In this document: one piece after another, positions 1-5,726 of the stretch
Position numbering within the stretch: position 1 is the first letter of the stretch
Layout of the letters: each line of letters starts with the position of its first letter
Origin: Actinomycetospora sp.
GTDB taxonomy: Bacteria > Actinomycetota > Actinomycetes > Mycobacteriales > Pseudonocardiaceae
Assembly: GCA_025925615.1 (NCBI GenBank)
Contig: JAICLN010000190.1
Span: 1-8,194, forward strand
Reading direction: 5' to 3'
Length of the DNA stretch: 8,194 nt
The notes under the pieces: model-generated
Seen by the model: only the letters and a program-made list of their open reading frames with translations
The model's database searches: none
What the model was told of the DNA's origin: nothing
Program-made: the position numbers and the translations under genes

Positions 1-2
1 CG

Positions 3-692
3 GCGCCCGCGGCCGCCCCGGCGCCCGCCGCCCCCGTCGCGCCCCGCGCGGCCGCCCCGGTCCCGATGGCCCCCGCCGCGCTCCCGCCGGCCGCGATCGC
101 CGCCGCCGCGCCGGCGTTCGCGCCCTCGTTCAACTCGCTGCCCTCGTCGTTCCTCGGTGCGGCCACGCCGAGCTCGGCCGCGGGCGGCCTGCCCACCGGC
201 GCGCCGTCCTACGACGCGAGCCAGCTGCTCGGGTCCGCGTTCCCCGGTCTCAAGTCCGGCGCCCCGGCCTACCTCGGCTACGACCCGGCCAGCGCGGTGA
301 CCACCGCCAGCCAGGTCCAGGCGCTGCCCGTCGACGGCATGTCGAAGGGCATGGGCGTGCCGCTCATGCTCGCGGTCCTCGCCCTCGCCGGAGTCGCCGC
401 GTTCGTGGTCCGCACGATGGTGCTCCGGCGCGCGACCTCGGGGTCGGCCGCCGCGGCGACCGAGCCGGTCGAGCCGCAGGACGCCGCGGCCGACGAGGAC
501 GCCTCGTACGACGACGCCTCGTACGACGAGGCCTCGTACGAGGAGGCCACCGAGCTGGTCCCGGACGGCTTCTCCGCCGAGGCGCTGGCCGGGCTCCACG
601 GACCGGCACCCGAGTCGCCCGCGGTGGGCTTCCGGCGGCCGGCCCGCGCTGACGTCGACGAGACCGAGCTGATGGGAACCGCGCGGCGCTGA
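3..692 (+). CDS. 3' part of Ala/Pro-rich single-pass membrane protein, function unknown
   Basis: The frame is open to the left edge of the window, so the ATG at 66 is probably internal and the true start lies upstream. The visible part begins with a low-complexity Ala/Pro stretch, then a Ser/Gly/Tyr-containing segment. One clear hydrophobic helix follows at about 354-425 (residues GVPLMLAVLALAGVAAFVV and a few more), ending in basic residues (RTMVLRR). The basic flank after the helix predicts a cytoplasmic C-terminus and an extracytoplasmic Ala/Pro-rich part. The tail is acidic and contains three copies of a five-residue ASY(D/E)(D/E) repeat. I do not recognise a family or catalytic motif. 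The gene is followed after 5 bases by two hairpins, so it is probably transcribed separately from rpsF. Confidence is high that it is coding and low for any role. Confidence 0.7.
   Translation, partial: APAAAPAPAAPVAPRAAAPVPMAPAALPPAAIAAAAPAFAPSFNSLPSSFLGAATPSSAAGGLPTGAPSYDASQLLGSAFPGLKSGAPAYLGYDPASAVTTASQVQALPVDGMSKGMGVPLMLAVLALAGVAAFVVRTMVLRRATSGSAAAATEPVEPQDAAADEDASYDDASYDEASYEEATELVPDGFSAEALAGLHGPAPESPAVGFRRPARADVDETELMGTARR
501..545 (+). repeat. Three tandem 15-bp copies encoding ASY(D/E)(D/E)
   Basis: The 15-bp unit GCCTCGTACGACGAC is at 501-515, with near copies at 516-530 (one change, last base) and 531-545 (two changes). Each copy keeps the reading frame and adds an acidic five-residue block to the cytoplasmic tail of the membrane protein. 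It is a candidate for copy-number variation between strains. Confidence 0.85.
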
Positions 693-697
693 GCCGC

Positions 698-721
698 GTC
701 CGACCCTTGGAAGGGTCGGAC
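698..721 (+). terminator. Perfect 11-bp inverted repeat after the first gene
   Basis: GTCCGACCCTT at 698-708 pairs perfectly with AAGGGTCGGAC at 711-721, beginning 5 bases after the stop codon at 690-692. There is no T-run after it, as is usual for actinobacterial terminators. It probably ends transcription of the membrane-protein gene before the rpsF operon. Confidence 0.65.
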
Positions 722-732
722 CTCCAGGATCG

Positions 733-752
733 TCCGACCCGGGCGGGTCGGG
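733..752 (+). terminator. Second hairpin in tandem with the first
   Basis: CCGACCC at 734-740 pairs with GGGTCGG at 745-751 across a 4-base loop (GGGC); a T-G wobble pair (733/752) extends the stem. The left arm repeats the 10-mer CGTCCGACCC already present at 697-706, so the two hairpins look like diverged duplicates. It probably acts with the first hairpin as a double terminator. Confidence 0.45.
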
Positions 753-806
753 ATCGGCCCCACGGCCCGGTCCCGGCCCGCCCGTCGTCGTCCCGGGCAC
801 ACCACG

Positions 807-812
807 TACCCT
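807..812 (+). promoter_or_regulatory. Candidate -10 element for the rpsF operon
   Basis: TACCCT fits the relaxed actinobacterial -10 pattern TAnnnT and lies about 70 bases upstream of the rpsF start, just before the leader hairpin. No convincing -35 is seen at the expected distance. A transcript starting near 818-820 would include the whole leader structure at 828-869. This is a weak call from a short motif. Confidence 0.3.
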
Positions 813-827
813 GGAACGACCGAGAAC

Positions 828-869
828 CCTCCTGCCACGGATCGTCCGTGGCCGCCAGCCCATGGGAGG
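828..869 (+). promoter_or_regulatory. rpsF leader structure resembling the S6:S18 autoregulatory motif
   Basis: CCTCCT at 828-833 can pair with GGGAGG at 864-869 (one U-G wobble, 833/864), which would bury the Shine-Dalgarno of rpsF. Inside it is a perfect 7-bp hairpin, CCACGGA (835-841), loop TCG, TCCGTGG (845-851). Immediately 3' of this hairpin is CCG (852-854) in unpaired sequence. Leaders of rpsF in several bacterial phyla contain a stem with a bulged CCG that binds the S6:S18 complex and represses the operon. The arrangement here matches that plan, and both rpsF and rpsR are in the operon. Assignment to that family is inference; the pairings are seen directly. Confidence 0.5.
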
Positions 870-881
870 TGAGTGGTACTC

Positions 882-1205
882 GTGCGCCACTACGAAATGG
901 TCGTCATCCTCGAGCCGAGTCTCGATGAGCGCACCGTGCAGCCGTCGCTGGAGACGTTCCTCAACGTCATCCGCAAGGACGGCGGGACCGTCGAGAACGT
1001 CGACGTCTGGGGTCGTCGTCGTCTCGCCTACGAGATCGAGAAGCACCCCGAGGGCATCTACGCGGTGCTCGACGTGAACTGCGAGCCGGCCACCATCAAG
1101 GAGATGGACCGCCAGCTCGCGCTGAACGAGTCGGTGCTCCGCACCAAGGTGATGCGTCGTGACCCGGCCGCTGCGACGCGGCGGGGCAAGGCCGGCGCTG
1201 CCTGA
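882..1205 (+). CDS. rpsF: 30S ribosomal protein S6
   Basis: S6 is a small-subunit protein that binds the central domain of 16S rRNA as a heterodimer with S18, whose gene is two genes downstream. The product is about 107 residues with the typical first strand ([11 protein letters not shown]), the block [19 protein letters not shown] and the block [12 protein letters not shown], followed by a basic Ala-rich tail. I chose the GTG at 882 because the homologues I know start M-R-H-Y-E. A GTG at 873 in the same frame is possible and would add three residues, but it leaves only 3 bases after the GGAGG at 865-869, against 12 for the GTG at 882, so neither spacing is ideal. The stop codon overlaps the ssb start by one base (TGATG), indicating translational coupling. 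Regulation by its own leader is likely. Confidence 0.95.
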   Translation: MRHYEMVVILEPSLDERTVQPSLETFLNVIRKDGGTVENVDVWGRRRLAYEIEKHPEGIYAVLDVNCEPATIKEMDRQLALNESVLRTKVMRRDPAAATRRGKAGAA

Positions 1206-1744
1206 TGGCCGGCGACACCGTCATCACCGTGGTCGGCAACCTCACGGCCGACCCGGAGCTGCGGTTCACGCCGTCCGGCGCCGCCGTCGCGAACTTCACC
1301 GTCGCGTCGACCCCCCGCACCTTCGACCGCCAGAGCGGTGAGTGGAAGGACGGGGAGGCCCTCTTCCTGCGCTGCAACATCTGGCGGCAGGCGGCCGAGA
1401 ACGTCGCCGAGACCCTGACCCGCGGCGCGCGGGTCATCGTCCAGGGACGGCTCAAGCAGCGCTCCTTCGAGACCCGCGAGGGTGAGAAGCGCACCGTCAT
1501 CGAGCTCGAGGTCGACGAGGTCGGCCCGTCGCTGCGCTACGCGACGGCCTCGGTCACCAAGGCCAGCCGCGGTGGCGGCGGTGGTGGTGGCTACGGCGGC
1601 GCCCCGAACGGCGGCGGAGGCGGCTACGGCGGAGGCGGTGGCTACTCGGGCGGCGGGCAGTCCGGCGGTGACGACCCCTGGGCCTCGGCGCCCGTCGCGG
1701 GGTCGTCCGGCACGGGCGGCTACGACGACGAGCCCCCCTTCTGA
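1205..1744 (+). CDS. ssb: Single-stranded DNA-binding protein SSB
   Basis: SSB coats single-stranded DNA at forks and repair sites and recruits partner proteins. The 179-residue product has an N-terminal OB-fold at about residues 4-112, with the motifs [15 protein letters not shown] (11-25), VANFTVAS (28-35) and [17 protein letters not shown] (55-71). A very Gly-rich flexible linker follows (about 122-155), and the protein ends in the acidic hydrophobic tip DDEPPF that binds SSB-interacting proteins. The length is typical for actinobacterial SSB. The ATG overlaps the last base of the rpsF stop codon, so translation is probably coupled. It sits between rpsF and rpsR, as in other Actinobacteria, and shares the promoter with the ribosomal genes; the helicase it works with at the fork is encoded downstream. 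Confidence 0.96.
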   Translation: MAGDTVITVVGNLTADPELRFTPSGAAVANFTVASTPRTFDRQSGEWKDGEALFLRCNIWRQAAENVAETLTRGARVIVQGRLKQRSFETREGEKRTVIELEVDEVGPSLRYATASVTKASRGGGGGGGYGGAPNGGGGGYGGGGGYSGGGQSGGDDPWASAPVAGSSGTGGYDDEPPF

Positions 1745-1786
1745 TCCCTCGTTCACCCCATGTCGGCTAGGAGAGAAAGAACCACC

Positions 1787-2023
1787 ATGGCGAAGCCGCC
1801 GGTGCGCAAGCCCAAGAAGAAGGTCTGCGCGTTCTGCAAGGACAAGAACCAGGTCATCGACTACAAGGACACCAACCTCCTCCGCAAGTACATCTCGGAC
1901 CGCGGCAAGATCCGCGCCCGCCGGGTCTCGGGCAACTGCTCGCAGCACCAGCGGGACGTCGCCGTCGCCGTGAAGAACTCGCGCGAGATGGCGTTGCTGC
2001 CCTACACGTCGACCGCTCGCTGA
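1787..2023 (+). CDS. rpsR: 30S ribosomal protein S18, zinc-binding (C+) form
   Basis: S18 binds S6 and 16S rRNA in the platform of the small subunit. The product is 78 residues, a normal length. It has a basic N-terminus, then CAFC (Cys14, Cys17), the core [17 protein letters not shown] and [16 protein letters not shown] with Cys51 and His54, ending MALLPY. The CxxC and CxxH pairs are the zinc-binding C+ arrangement; many Actinobacteria also hold a cysteine-free paralogue elsewhere that is used under zinc limitation. I chose the ATG at 1787 rather than the in-frame ATG at 1760 because AGGAGA lies at 1769-1774 and homologues start M-A-K. The gene lies 42 bases after ssb and 16 bases before rplI, in one operon. 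Confidence 0.95.
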   Translation: MAKPPVRKPKKKVCAFCKDKNQVIDYKDTNLLRKYISDRGKIRARRVSGNCSQHQRDVAVAVKNSREMALLPYTSTAR

Positions 2024-2039
2024 GGAAGGGACCCACGCG

Positions 2040-2492
2040 ATGAAGCTCATCCTCACCGCCGACGTCGCCAACCTCGGTGGCCCGGGCGACCTGGTCGACG
2101 TCAAGGACGGCTACGGCCGCAACTTCCTGCTGCCCCGCGCCCTGGCGATCGTCGCCACGCGCGGTGCCATGAAGCAGGTCGAGACGATCCGCCGCACCCA
2201 GGAGGGCAAGCGGATCCGGGACCTCGACCACGCGAAGGAGGTCGCGGGCGAGCTCCAGGGCGTCGGCACCGTGACCGTCACCGCGAAGTCCGCGGGCCAG
2301 GGCGGCAAGCTCTTCGGCTCCGTGACGCCGGCCGACATCGTCGGCGCGGTGCGGTCCTCGGGCGGGCCGAACCTCGACAAGCGCCTGGTCGACACCCGGG
2401 GTCACATCAAGACCACCGGTGCGCACCAGGTCACCGTCCGGCTCCACCCGGACGTCGCCGTCGAGCTCGCGCTGGACGTCCAGGGCGCCTGA
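2040..2492 (+). CDS. rplI: 50S ribosomal protein L9
   Basis: L9 binds 23S rRNA at the base of the L1 stalk. The 150-residue product has the two-domain L9 plan. The N-terminal domain carries [20 protein letters not shown] (2-21) and the rRNA-binding block [13 protein letters not shown] (24-36). A long connecting helix follows at about 41-75, then a C-terminal domain with [12 protein letters not shown] (90-101). The ribosome site AGGAAGGG at 2023-2030 overlaps the rpsR stop codon and leaves 9 bases to the ATG. It is the last gene of the rpsF operon; a strong hairpin follows 16 bases after its stop codon. Nothing unusual is seen. Confidence 0.96.
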   Translation: MKLILTADVANLGGPGDLVDVKDGYGRNFLLPRALAIVATRGAMKQVETIRRTQEGKRIRDLDHAKEVAGELQGVGTVTVTAKSAGQGGKLFGSVTPADIVGAVRSSGGPNLDKRLVDTRGHIKTTGAHQVTVRLHPDVAVELALDVQGA

Positions 2493-2508
2493 CCCCCGCC
2501 ACCCCACC

Positions 2509-2547
2509 TCGGGCCCCGGACCGCCGCGAACGCGGTCCGGGGCCCGA
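2509..2547 (+). terminator. Perfect 16-bp stem after rplI
   Basis: TCGGGCCCCGGACCGC (2509-2524) pairs without mismatch with its reverse complement at 2532-2547 around a 7-base loop. It starts 16 bases after the rplI stop codon and has no T-run, as expected for a high-GC actinomycete. It separates the rpsF operon from dnaB. Confidence 0.8.
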
Positions 2548-2743
2548 CGTGTGTCCGGATGGGTGTGCTGCGCGCCGGGCCCGCGGGCCCGCTCTCCGGG
2601 CCGTCCCCCACCCGGGGTCGGCGGGCGGTCGCCGGTCCGTCACCGACCCGTCCGGCGCCGGATGTCGGCCGGTCGTCTCCCCGTCGTGGGGACGCCCGCC
2701 GACACGCCGGGAGCACTCGTGCGGCGACATGCCGATCCACGTG

Positions 2744-2817
2744 TTGTCCACAGTGTGCACAGACCTCTGAGCTGCTGCGATGCCGTGTGGCGACGGGTTG
2801 TGAACAGGTTGTCCCCA
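2744..2817 (+). promoter_or_regulatory. Cluster of DnaA-box-like sites upstream of dnaB
   Basis: TTGTCCACA at 2744-2752 is an exact match to the high-GC actinobacterial DnaA box. TTGTCCCCA at 2809-2817 differs by one base and TTGTGAACA at 2798-2806 by two. All lie on the + strand; the last two start 11 bases apart, about one helical turn. The exact box is 54 bases upstream of the second site. DnaA binding here is inference; it could regulate dnaB or titrate DnaA. Confidence 0.5.
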
Positions 2818-2863
2818 GGTGTGCCCACCCGTGTGGCCTGTGCATCCCGATCCGTCCCCAGTC

Positions 2864-2884
2864 CATCAACACGGACATCAACAC
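2864..2884 (+). repeat. Two 9-bp direct repeats, CATCAACAC
   Basis: CATCAACAC occurs at 2864-2872 and 2876-2884, a 12-base period with GGA between the copies. It lies just upstream of the candidate -10 at 2916. A regulator half-site pair is possible, but no known operator is recognised. Confidence 0.4.
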
Positions 2885-3061
2885 CACCGCCTGGTGGCTG
2901 CGCGCCCTACCCGCCTAGCGTGCGTCCGGCACCTCGCCCCGGGCCCTCGCGGACGGTCGGCGACGGTGTCGGTGCCTCGCGGTAGAAGAGGTGCGCCGGA
3001 CGTGTCGGGGCGGTACCCGGGGCGATCCCGGTCCGGCGTCGATCAGGGAGGAGGCGGGTCC

Positions 3062-3201
3062 GTGGCGGTGCTCGACGAACGGGGGGCGGGCGGCCGCGAC
3101 GGGGGTACGAGCGGAAGCCACGGTCCGCCGGGTCCGGATCGGAGGGCGCGCGCCCGGAGTTCGACCGGCAGCCGCCGCAGGACATCACGGCGGAGCAGTC
3201 G
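3062..3201 (+). other. dnaB: Probable out-of-frame 5' end of dnaB with its real start
   Basis: GTG at 3062 lies 7 bases after a very strong ribosome site (AGGGAGGAGG, 3045-3054) and begins MAVLDERGAGGRDGGTSGSHG, which looks like an actinobacterial DnaB N-terminus. That frame continues as Arg-rich nonsense. The expected next DnaB residues (RPEFDRQPPQDITAEQ, about 3151-3198) are in a different frame, the one that carries the helicase. That frame has been open since 2986 but has no ATG, GTG, TTG or CTG before 3202. One missing base between about 3081 and 3140 would join them. Runs of six G (3081-3086) and five G (3101-3105) are likely error spots. It may be a sequencing error, a genuine mutation or, less likely, programmed frameshifting. 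Confidence 0.6.
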
Positions 3202-5694
3202 GTGCTCGGGGCCATCCTGCTGAGCAAGGACGCCATCGCCGACACCGTCGAGATGCTCAAGCCCGACGACTTCTACCGGCCGGCGCACCAGACGGTGTAC
3301 GAGTGCGTGCTCGACCTCTACGGGCGCGGCGAACCGGCCGACCCGGTGACCGTCTCGGCGGAGCTCGAGCGGCGGGGTGAGCTGCTGCGCATCGGGGGGG
3401 CGCCGTACCTGCACACGCTGATCGCGGCGGTGCCCACCGCGGCCAACGCGGCCTACTACGCCGAGATCGTGGCCGACCGCGCCGTCCTGCGGCGCCTCGT
3501 CGAGGCCGGCACCCGCATCGTGCAGCTGGGCTACCACGGCGGCGACGGCGCGGACACCGACGACGTCGTGGACCGTGCCCAGGCGGCCGTCTACGAGGTG
3601 ACCGACCGACGGGTCACCGAGGACTACGTGGCCCTCGAGGACGTCCTGCAGCCGACGATGGACGAGATCGACGCCATCGCCTCGCGCGGCGGGGTGTCGT
3701 CCGGCGTGCCCACCGGCTTCTCCGACCTCGACGAGGTCACGAACGGCCTCCACGCCGGCCAGATGATCATCGTCGCGGCCAGGCCCGGGATCGGGAAGGC
3801 GCTGGCGCTCGACACACCGCTGCCCACACCCACGGGCTGGACGACGATGGGCGACGTGGCGGTCGGCGATCACCTCCTCGATCGGACCGGCCGTCCGACC
3901 CGCGTGGTCGCGGCCACCGAGGTCCTGAGCGGCCGACCCTGCTACGAGGTCACGTTCTCCGACGGCACGACCGTGGTGGCCGACGCGCAGCACCAGTGGC
4001 TGACCGACACCCGCGCGTCTCGTCGCTCTCGGCACATCCCCGCGGCGGTGCGCACCACCGAGGAGATCGCGTCGACCCTGCGCACTCCGACCACTGATCG
4101 TCGGGTCAACCACTCCGTACCGACCTGTGAGCCGCTCGACCTGCCTGAGCAGGACCTCCCCGTACCGCCCTACGCGCTCGGGGTCTGGCTGGGCGACGGC
4201 TCCGCCGACAGTGCGATCTACACCAGTGCCGACCCCGAGATCGCGGCCTCCATCGAGGCGGACGGCCTCGTGGTGCGGGACCTCGGTGCCGGTCTGCGCT
4301 ACGGGCTGCGGCTTCCGGAGGCCGGACCGGTCGCCGCGCGCTCGTGCGCCGTCTGCGGCTCGGAGTTCGTACCCGCGACGTCGCAGGTCCGCACGTGCGG
4401 TCGCAGCTGCGGCGAGCGTGCCCGCTTCGTCTCGGCGCGGGTGCCCGTAGTACCGACCCGCCCGGAGTGCGGTCGGCGGACGAGCGGCTTGCGCCGGTGC
4501 CAGGAGTGCCACGGGGAGGTCGGCACCGTCCAGGGCCGGTTGCGGGCCCTCGGTGTCCTCGGTGACAAGCACATCCCGGCGACCTACCTCCGTGGCTCCG
4601 AGATCCAGCGGCGTGCGCTACTCGCCGGCCTGATGGACTCCGACGGCACGGTCCTGCCCACCGGCGTGCTGCAGTTCGCCGTGACGTGCGAGCGTCTCGC
4701 CCGGGACACGGCGGAGCTCATCGCCTCGCTCGGCCTCCGCTGCTCGATCACCACCAAGGGTGTGCGGGGTCGGCGCGAGGACAGTCAGGTCGCCTACATG
4801 GTCACCTTCAGCACGACCGAGAGCGTGTTCCGGCTCGAGCGCAAGCGCCTCGCCCACAAGGAGCGACAGCGAGGGACGTCGGACGTCCGGACCGGGCGGC
4901 GCTACATCACCGATGTCCGCGCCGTGCCCTCAGTTCCCGTGCGGTGTGTGGAGGTGGCTAACGACGAGCATCTCTACCTGGCCACCCGCTCCCTGGTGCC
5001 GACCCACAACTCCACCCTGGGCATGGATTTCGCTCGCTCGGCGAGCATCAAGCACGGCCTCACGTCGGCGTTCTTCTCCCTGGAGATGGGGCGCACGGAG
5101 ATCGTCATGCGCCTGCTCTCCGCCGAGGCCAAGATCCGGCTGGCCGACATGCGCTCCGGCACCATGACCGACGACGACTGGACGCGGCTGGCCCGACGGA
5201 TGAGCGAGATCTCCGAGGCGCCGATGTTCATCGACGACTCGCCCAACATGACGATCATGGAGATCCGGGCGAAGGCGCGGCGGCTCAAGCAGCGCCACGA
5301 CCTGAAGTTGATCATCCTCGACTACATGCAGCTGATGACCTCGGGCAAGAAGGTCGAGAGCCGCCAGCAGGAGGTCTCGGAGTTCTCCCGGCAGCTCAAG
5401 CTGCTGGCCAAGGAGCTCGAGGTCCCGTTGGTCGCGATCAGCCAGCTCAACCGTGGTCCGGAGCAGCGCACCGACAAGAAGCCGATGCTCTCCGACCTCC
5501 GTGAGTCCGGGTCGCTGGAGCAGGACGCCGACATGGTCATGCTGATCAGCCGCCCGGACGCCTTCGAGCGGGACGACCCGCGAGCCGGCGAGGCCGACCT
5601 GATCCTGGCCAAGCACCGCAACGGCCCCACGGCGACGATCACCGTGGCGCACCAGCTGCACTACAGCCGCTTCTCCGACATCGCTCGCGGCTGA
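3202..5694 (+). CDS. dnaB: Replicative DNA helicase DnaB, intein-containing precursor
   Basis: DnaB is the hexameric fork helicase, unwinding DNA 5'-3' with ATP. The continuous frame from GTG 3202 gives 830 residues. It has the N-terminal hexamerisation domain (about 1-95), a linker, and a RecA-type ATPase domain from about 170. Walker A is ARPGIGK (193-199), followed by a 404-residue intein (200-603) and then Ser604. Walker B is LIILDYMQLM (Asp707); later motifs are ISQLNRGPEQRTDKKP and LRESGSLEQDADMV, with KHRNGPT carrying the likely arginine finger (Arg806). The exteins alone give 426 residues from this start, about 45 fewer than usual, because 3202 is an internal Val of the conserved AEQSVLGA segment. 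The real start is probably GTG 3062 in another frame. The ATPase needs splicing, since the P-loop is interrupted. It follows the rpsF operon, as in many Actinobacteria. Confidence 0.93.
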   Translation: MLGAILLSKDAIADTVEMLKPDDFYRPAHQTVYECVLDLYGRGEPADPVTVSAELERRGELLRIGGAPYLHTLIAAVPTAANAAYYAEIVADRAVLRRLVEAGTRIVQLGYHGGDGADTDDVVDRAQAAVYEVTDRRVTEDYVALEDVLQPTMDEIDAIASRGGVSSGVPTGFSDLDEVTNGLHAGQMIIVAARPGIGKALALDTPLPTPTGWTTMGDVAVGDHLLDRTGRPTRVVAATEVLSGRPCYEVTFSDGTTVVADAQHQWLTDTRASRRSRHIPAAVRTTEEIASTLRTPTTDRRVNHSVPTCEPLDLPEQDLPVPPYALGVWLGDGSADSAIYTSADPEIAASIEADGLVVRDLGAGLRYGLRLPEAGPVAARSCAVCGSEFVPATSQVRTCGRSCGERARFVSARVPVVPTRPECGRRTSGLRRCQECHGEVGTVQGRLRALGVLGDKHIPATYLRGSEIQRRALLAGLMDSDGTVLPTGVLQFAVTCERLARDTAELIASLGLRCSITTKGVRGRREDSQVAYMVTFSTTESVFRLERKRLAHKERQRGTSDVRTGRRYITDVRAVPSVPVRCVEVANDEHLYLATRSLVPTHNSTLGMDFARSASIKHGLTSAFFSLEMGRTEIVMRLLSAEAKIRLADMRSGTMTDDDWTRLARRMSEISEAPMFIDDSPNMTIMEIRAKARRLKQRHDLKLIILDYMQLMTSGKKVESRQQEVSEFSRQLKLLAKELEVPLVAISQLNRGPEQRTDKKPMLSDLRESGSLEQDADMVMLISRPDAFERDDPRAGEADLILAKHRNGPTATITVAHQLHYSRFSDIARG
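3799..5010 (+). mobile_element. Class 3 intein with LAGLIDADG homing endonuclease, DnaB P-loop site
   Basis: The 404-residue insertion lies between GK and STLG of Walker A and must splice out to give a working helicase. It starts with Ala1 (no Cys/Ser nucleophile), has block A (LALDTPLPTPTGW), block B ADAQHQW with His65 and Trp67, block F VRCVEV with Cys383, and block G VPTHN with Thr402, His403 and Asn404, followed by Ser+1. Trp/Cys/Thr at these places is the WCT signature of class 3 inteins, where the block F Cys forms the branched intermediate. The endonuclease has ALGVWLGDG (Asp133), KHIPATY and LAGLMDSDG (Asp282), so both catalytic acids are present and it looks intact. A Cys-rich insertion lies between the two motifs. 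Five GTA codons occur here and none in the flanking dnaB exteins, suggesting a separate origin. Mycobacterial DnaB inteins are known at the same site. Confidence 0.93.
4345..4512 (+). other. Cys-rich zinc-finger-like insertion inside the homing endonuclease
   Basis: Between the two LAGLIDADG motifs there is a C-x2-C-x13-C-x3-C cluster (Cys codons at 4345, 4354, 4396 and 4408). A second, looser group follows: C-x9-C-x2-C-H (Cys at 4468, 4498 and 4507, His at 4510). The second group resembles a zinc ribbon with its first Cys replaced by Arg (R-P-E-C-G). Such modules in homing endonucleases usually help DNA target binding. Metal binding is inferred from spacing only. Confidence 0.6.
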
Positions 5695-5704
5695 GCGCCC
5701 CGTC

Positions 5705-5726
5705 GGGTCGTCTCACGGGCCGACCT
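5705..5726. terminator. Weak hairpin between convergent dnaB and Nudix genes
   Basis: GGTCG at 5706-5710 can pair with CGACC at 5721-5725 across a 10-base loop; a G-T wobble (5705/5726) may extend it. It spans the stop codon of the Nudix gene and lies 11 bases after the dnaB stop. It is the only candidate for a shared terminator in the 18-base gap and is weak. Confidence 0.25.

Larger units (their letters stand above)
2548..3061. other. Long intergenic region upstream of dnaB
   Basis: About 510 bases hold no gene I can support; the open frames here are Arg/Pro/Gly-rich and unlike any protein family. The sub-stretch from about 2735 to 2885 is visibly less GC-rich than its surroundings. It contains DnaA-box-like sites (2744-2817), the palindrome TGTGCACA (2754-2761), a pair of CATCAACAC direct repeats and a small hairpin CCACC-GCCT-GGTGG (2884-2897). 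TAGCGT at 2916-2921 fits a relaxed -10 pattern and could serve dnaB, but no clear -35 was found. The region ends with the strong ribosome site AGGGAGGAGG (3045-3054). Confidence 0.6.

Noticed and set aside
278..838. A - strand open frame across the first gene and the tandem hairpins
   Set aside because: It is antisense to the Ala/Pro-rich gene, contains a Ser-rich mirror of the ASY repeat, and runs through the inverted repeats; it is a shadow frame.
1573..1660. A GGCGGC-type repeat as a mobile or regulatory repeat
   Set aside because: It is the Gly-rich linker of SSB, normal for actinobacterial SSB proteins.
2744..2817. An origin of replication
   Set aside because: Only one exact and two imperfect DnaA boxes are present. 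Actinobacterial oriC has many boxes and lies beside dnaA/dnaN, which are not in the window.
2402..2985. Several overlapping open frames on both strands between rplI and dnaB
   Set aside because: They are Arg/Pro/Gly/Ser-rich, conflict with the rplI end or terminator, and have no ribosome site or family resemblance; the region is better read as regulatory.
3043..4572. A 509-codon open frame on the - strand opposite dnaB
   Set aside because: It is antisense to conserved helicase and intein sequence, is Arg/Gly/Val-rich with no recognisable motif, and is expected from high-GC codon bias.
3799..5010. A class 1 or class 2 (Ala1) intein
   Set aside because: Ala at position 1 excludes the standard class 1 route. 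The combination of Trp67, block F Cys383 and block G Thr402 fits class 3 better than class 2.
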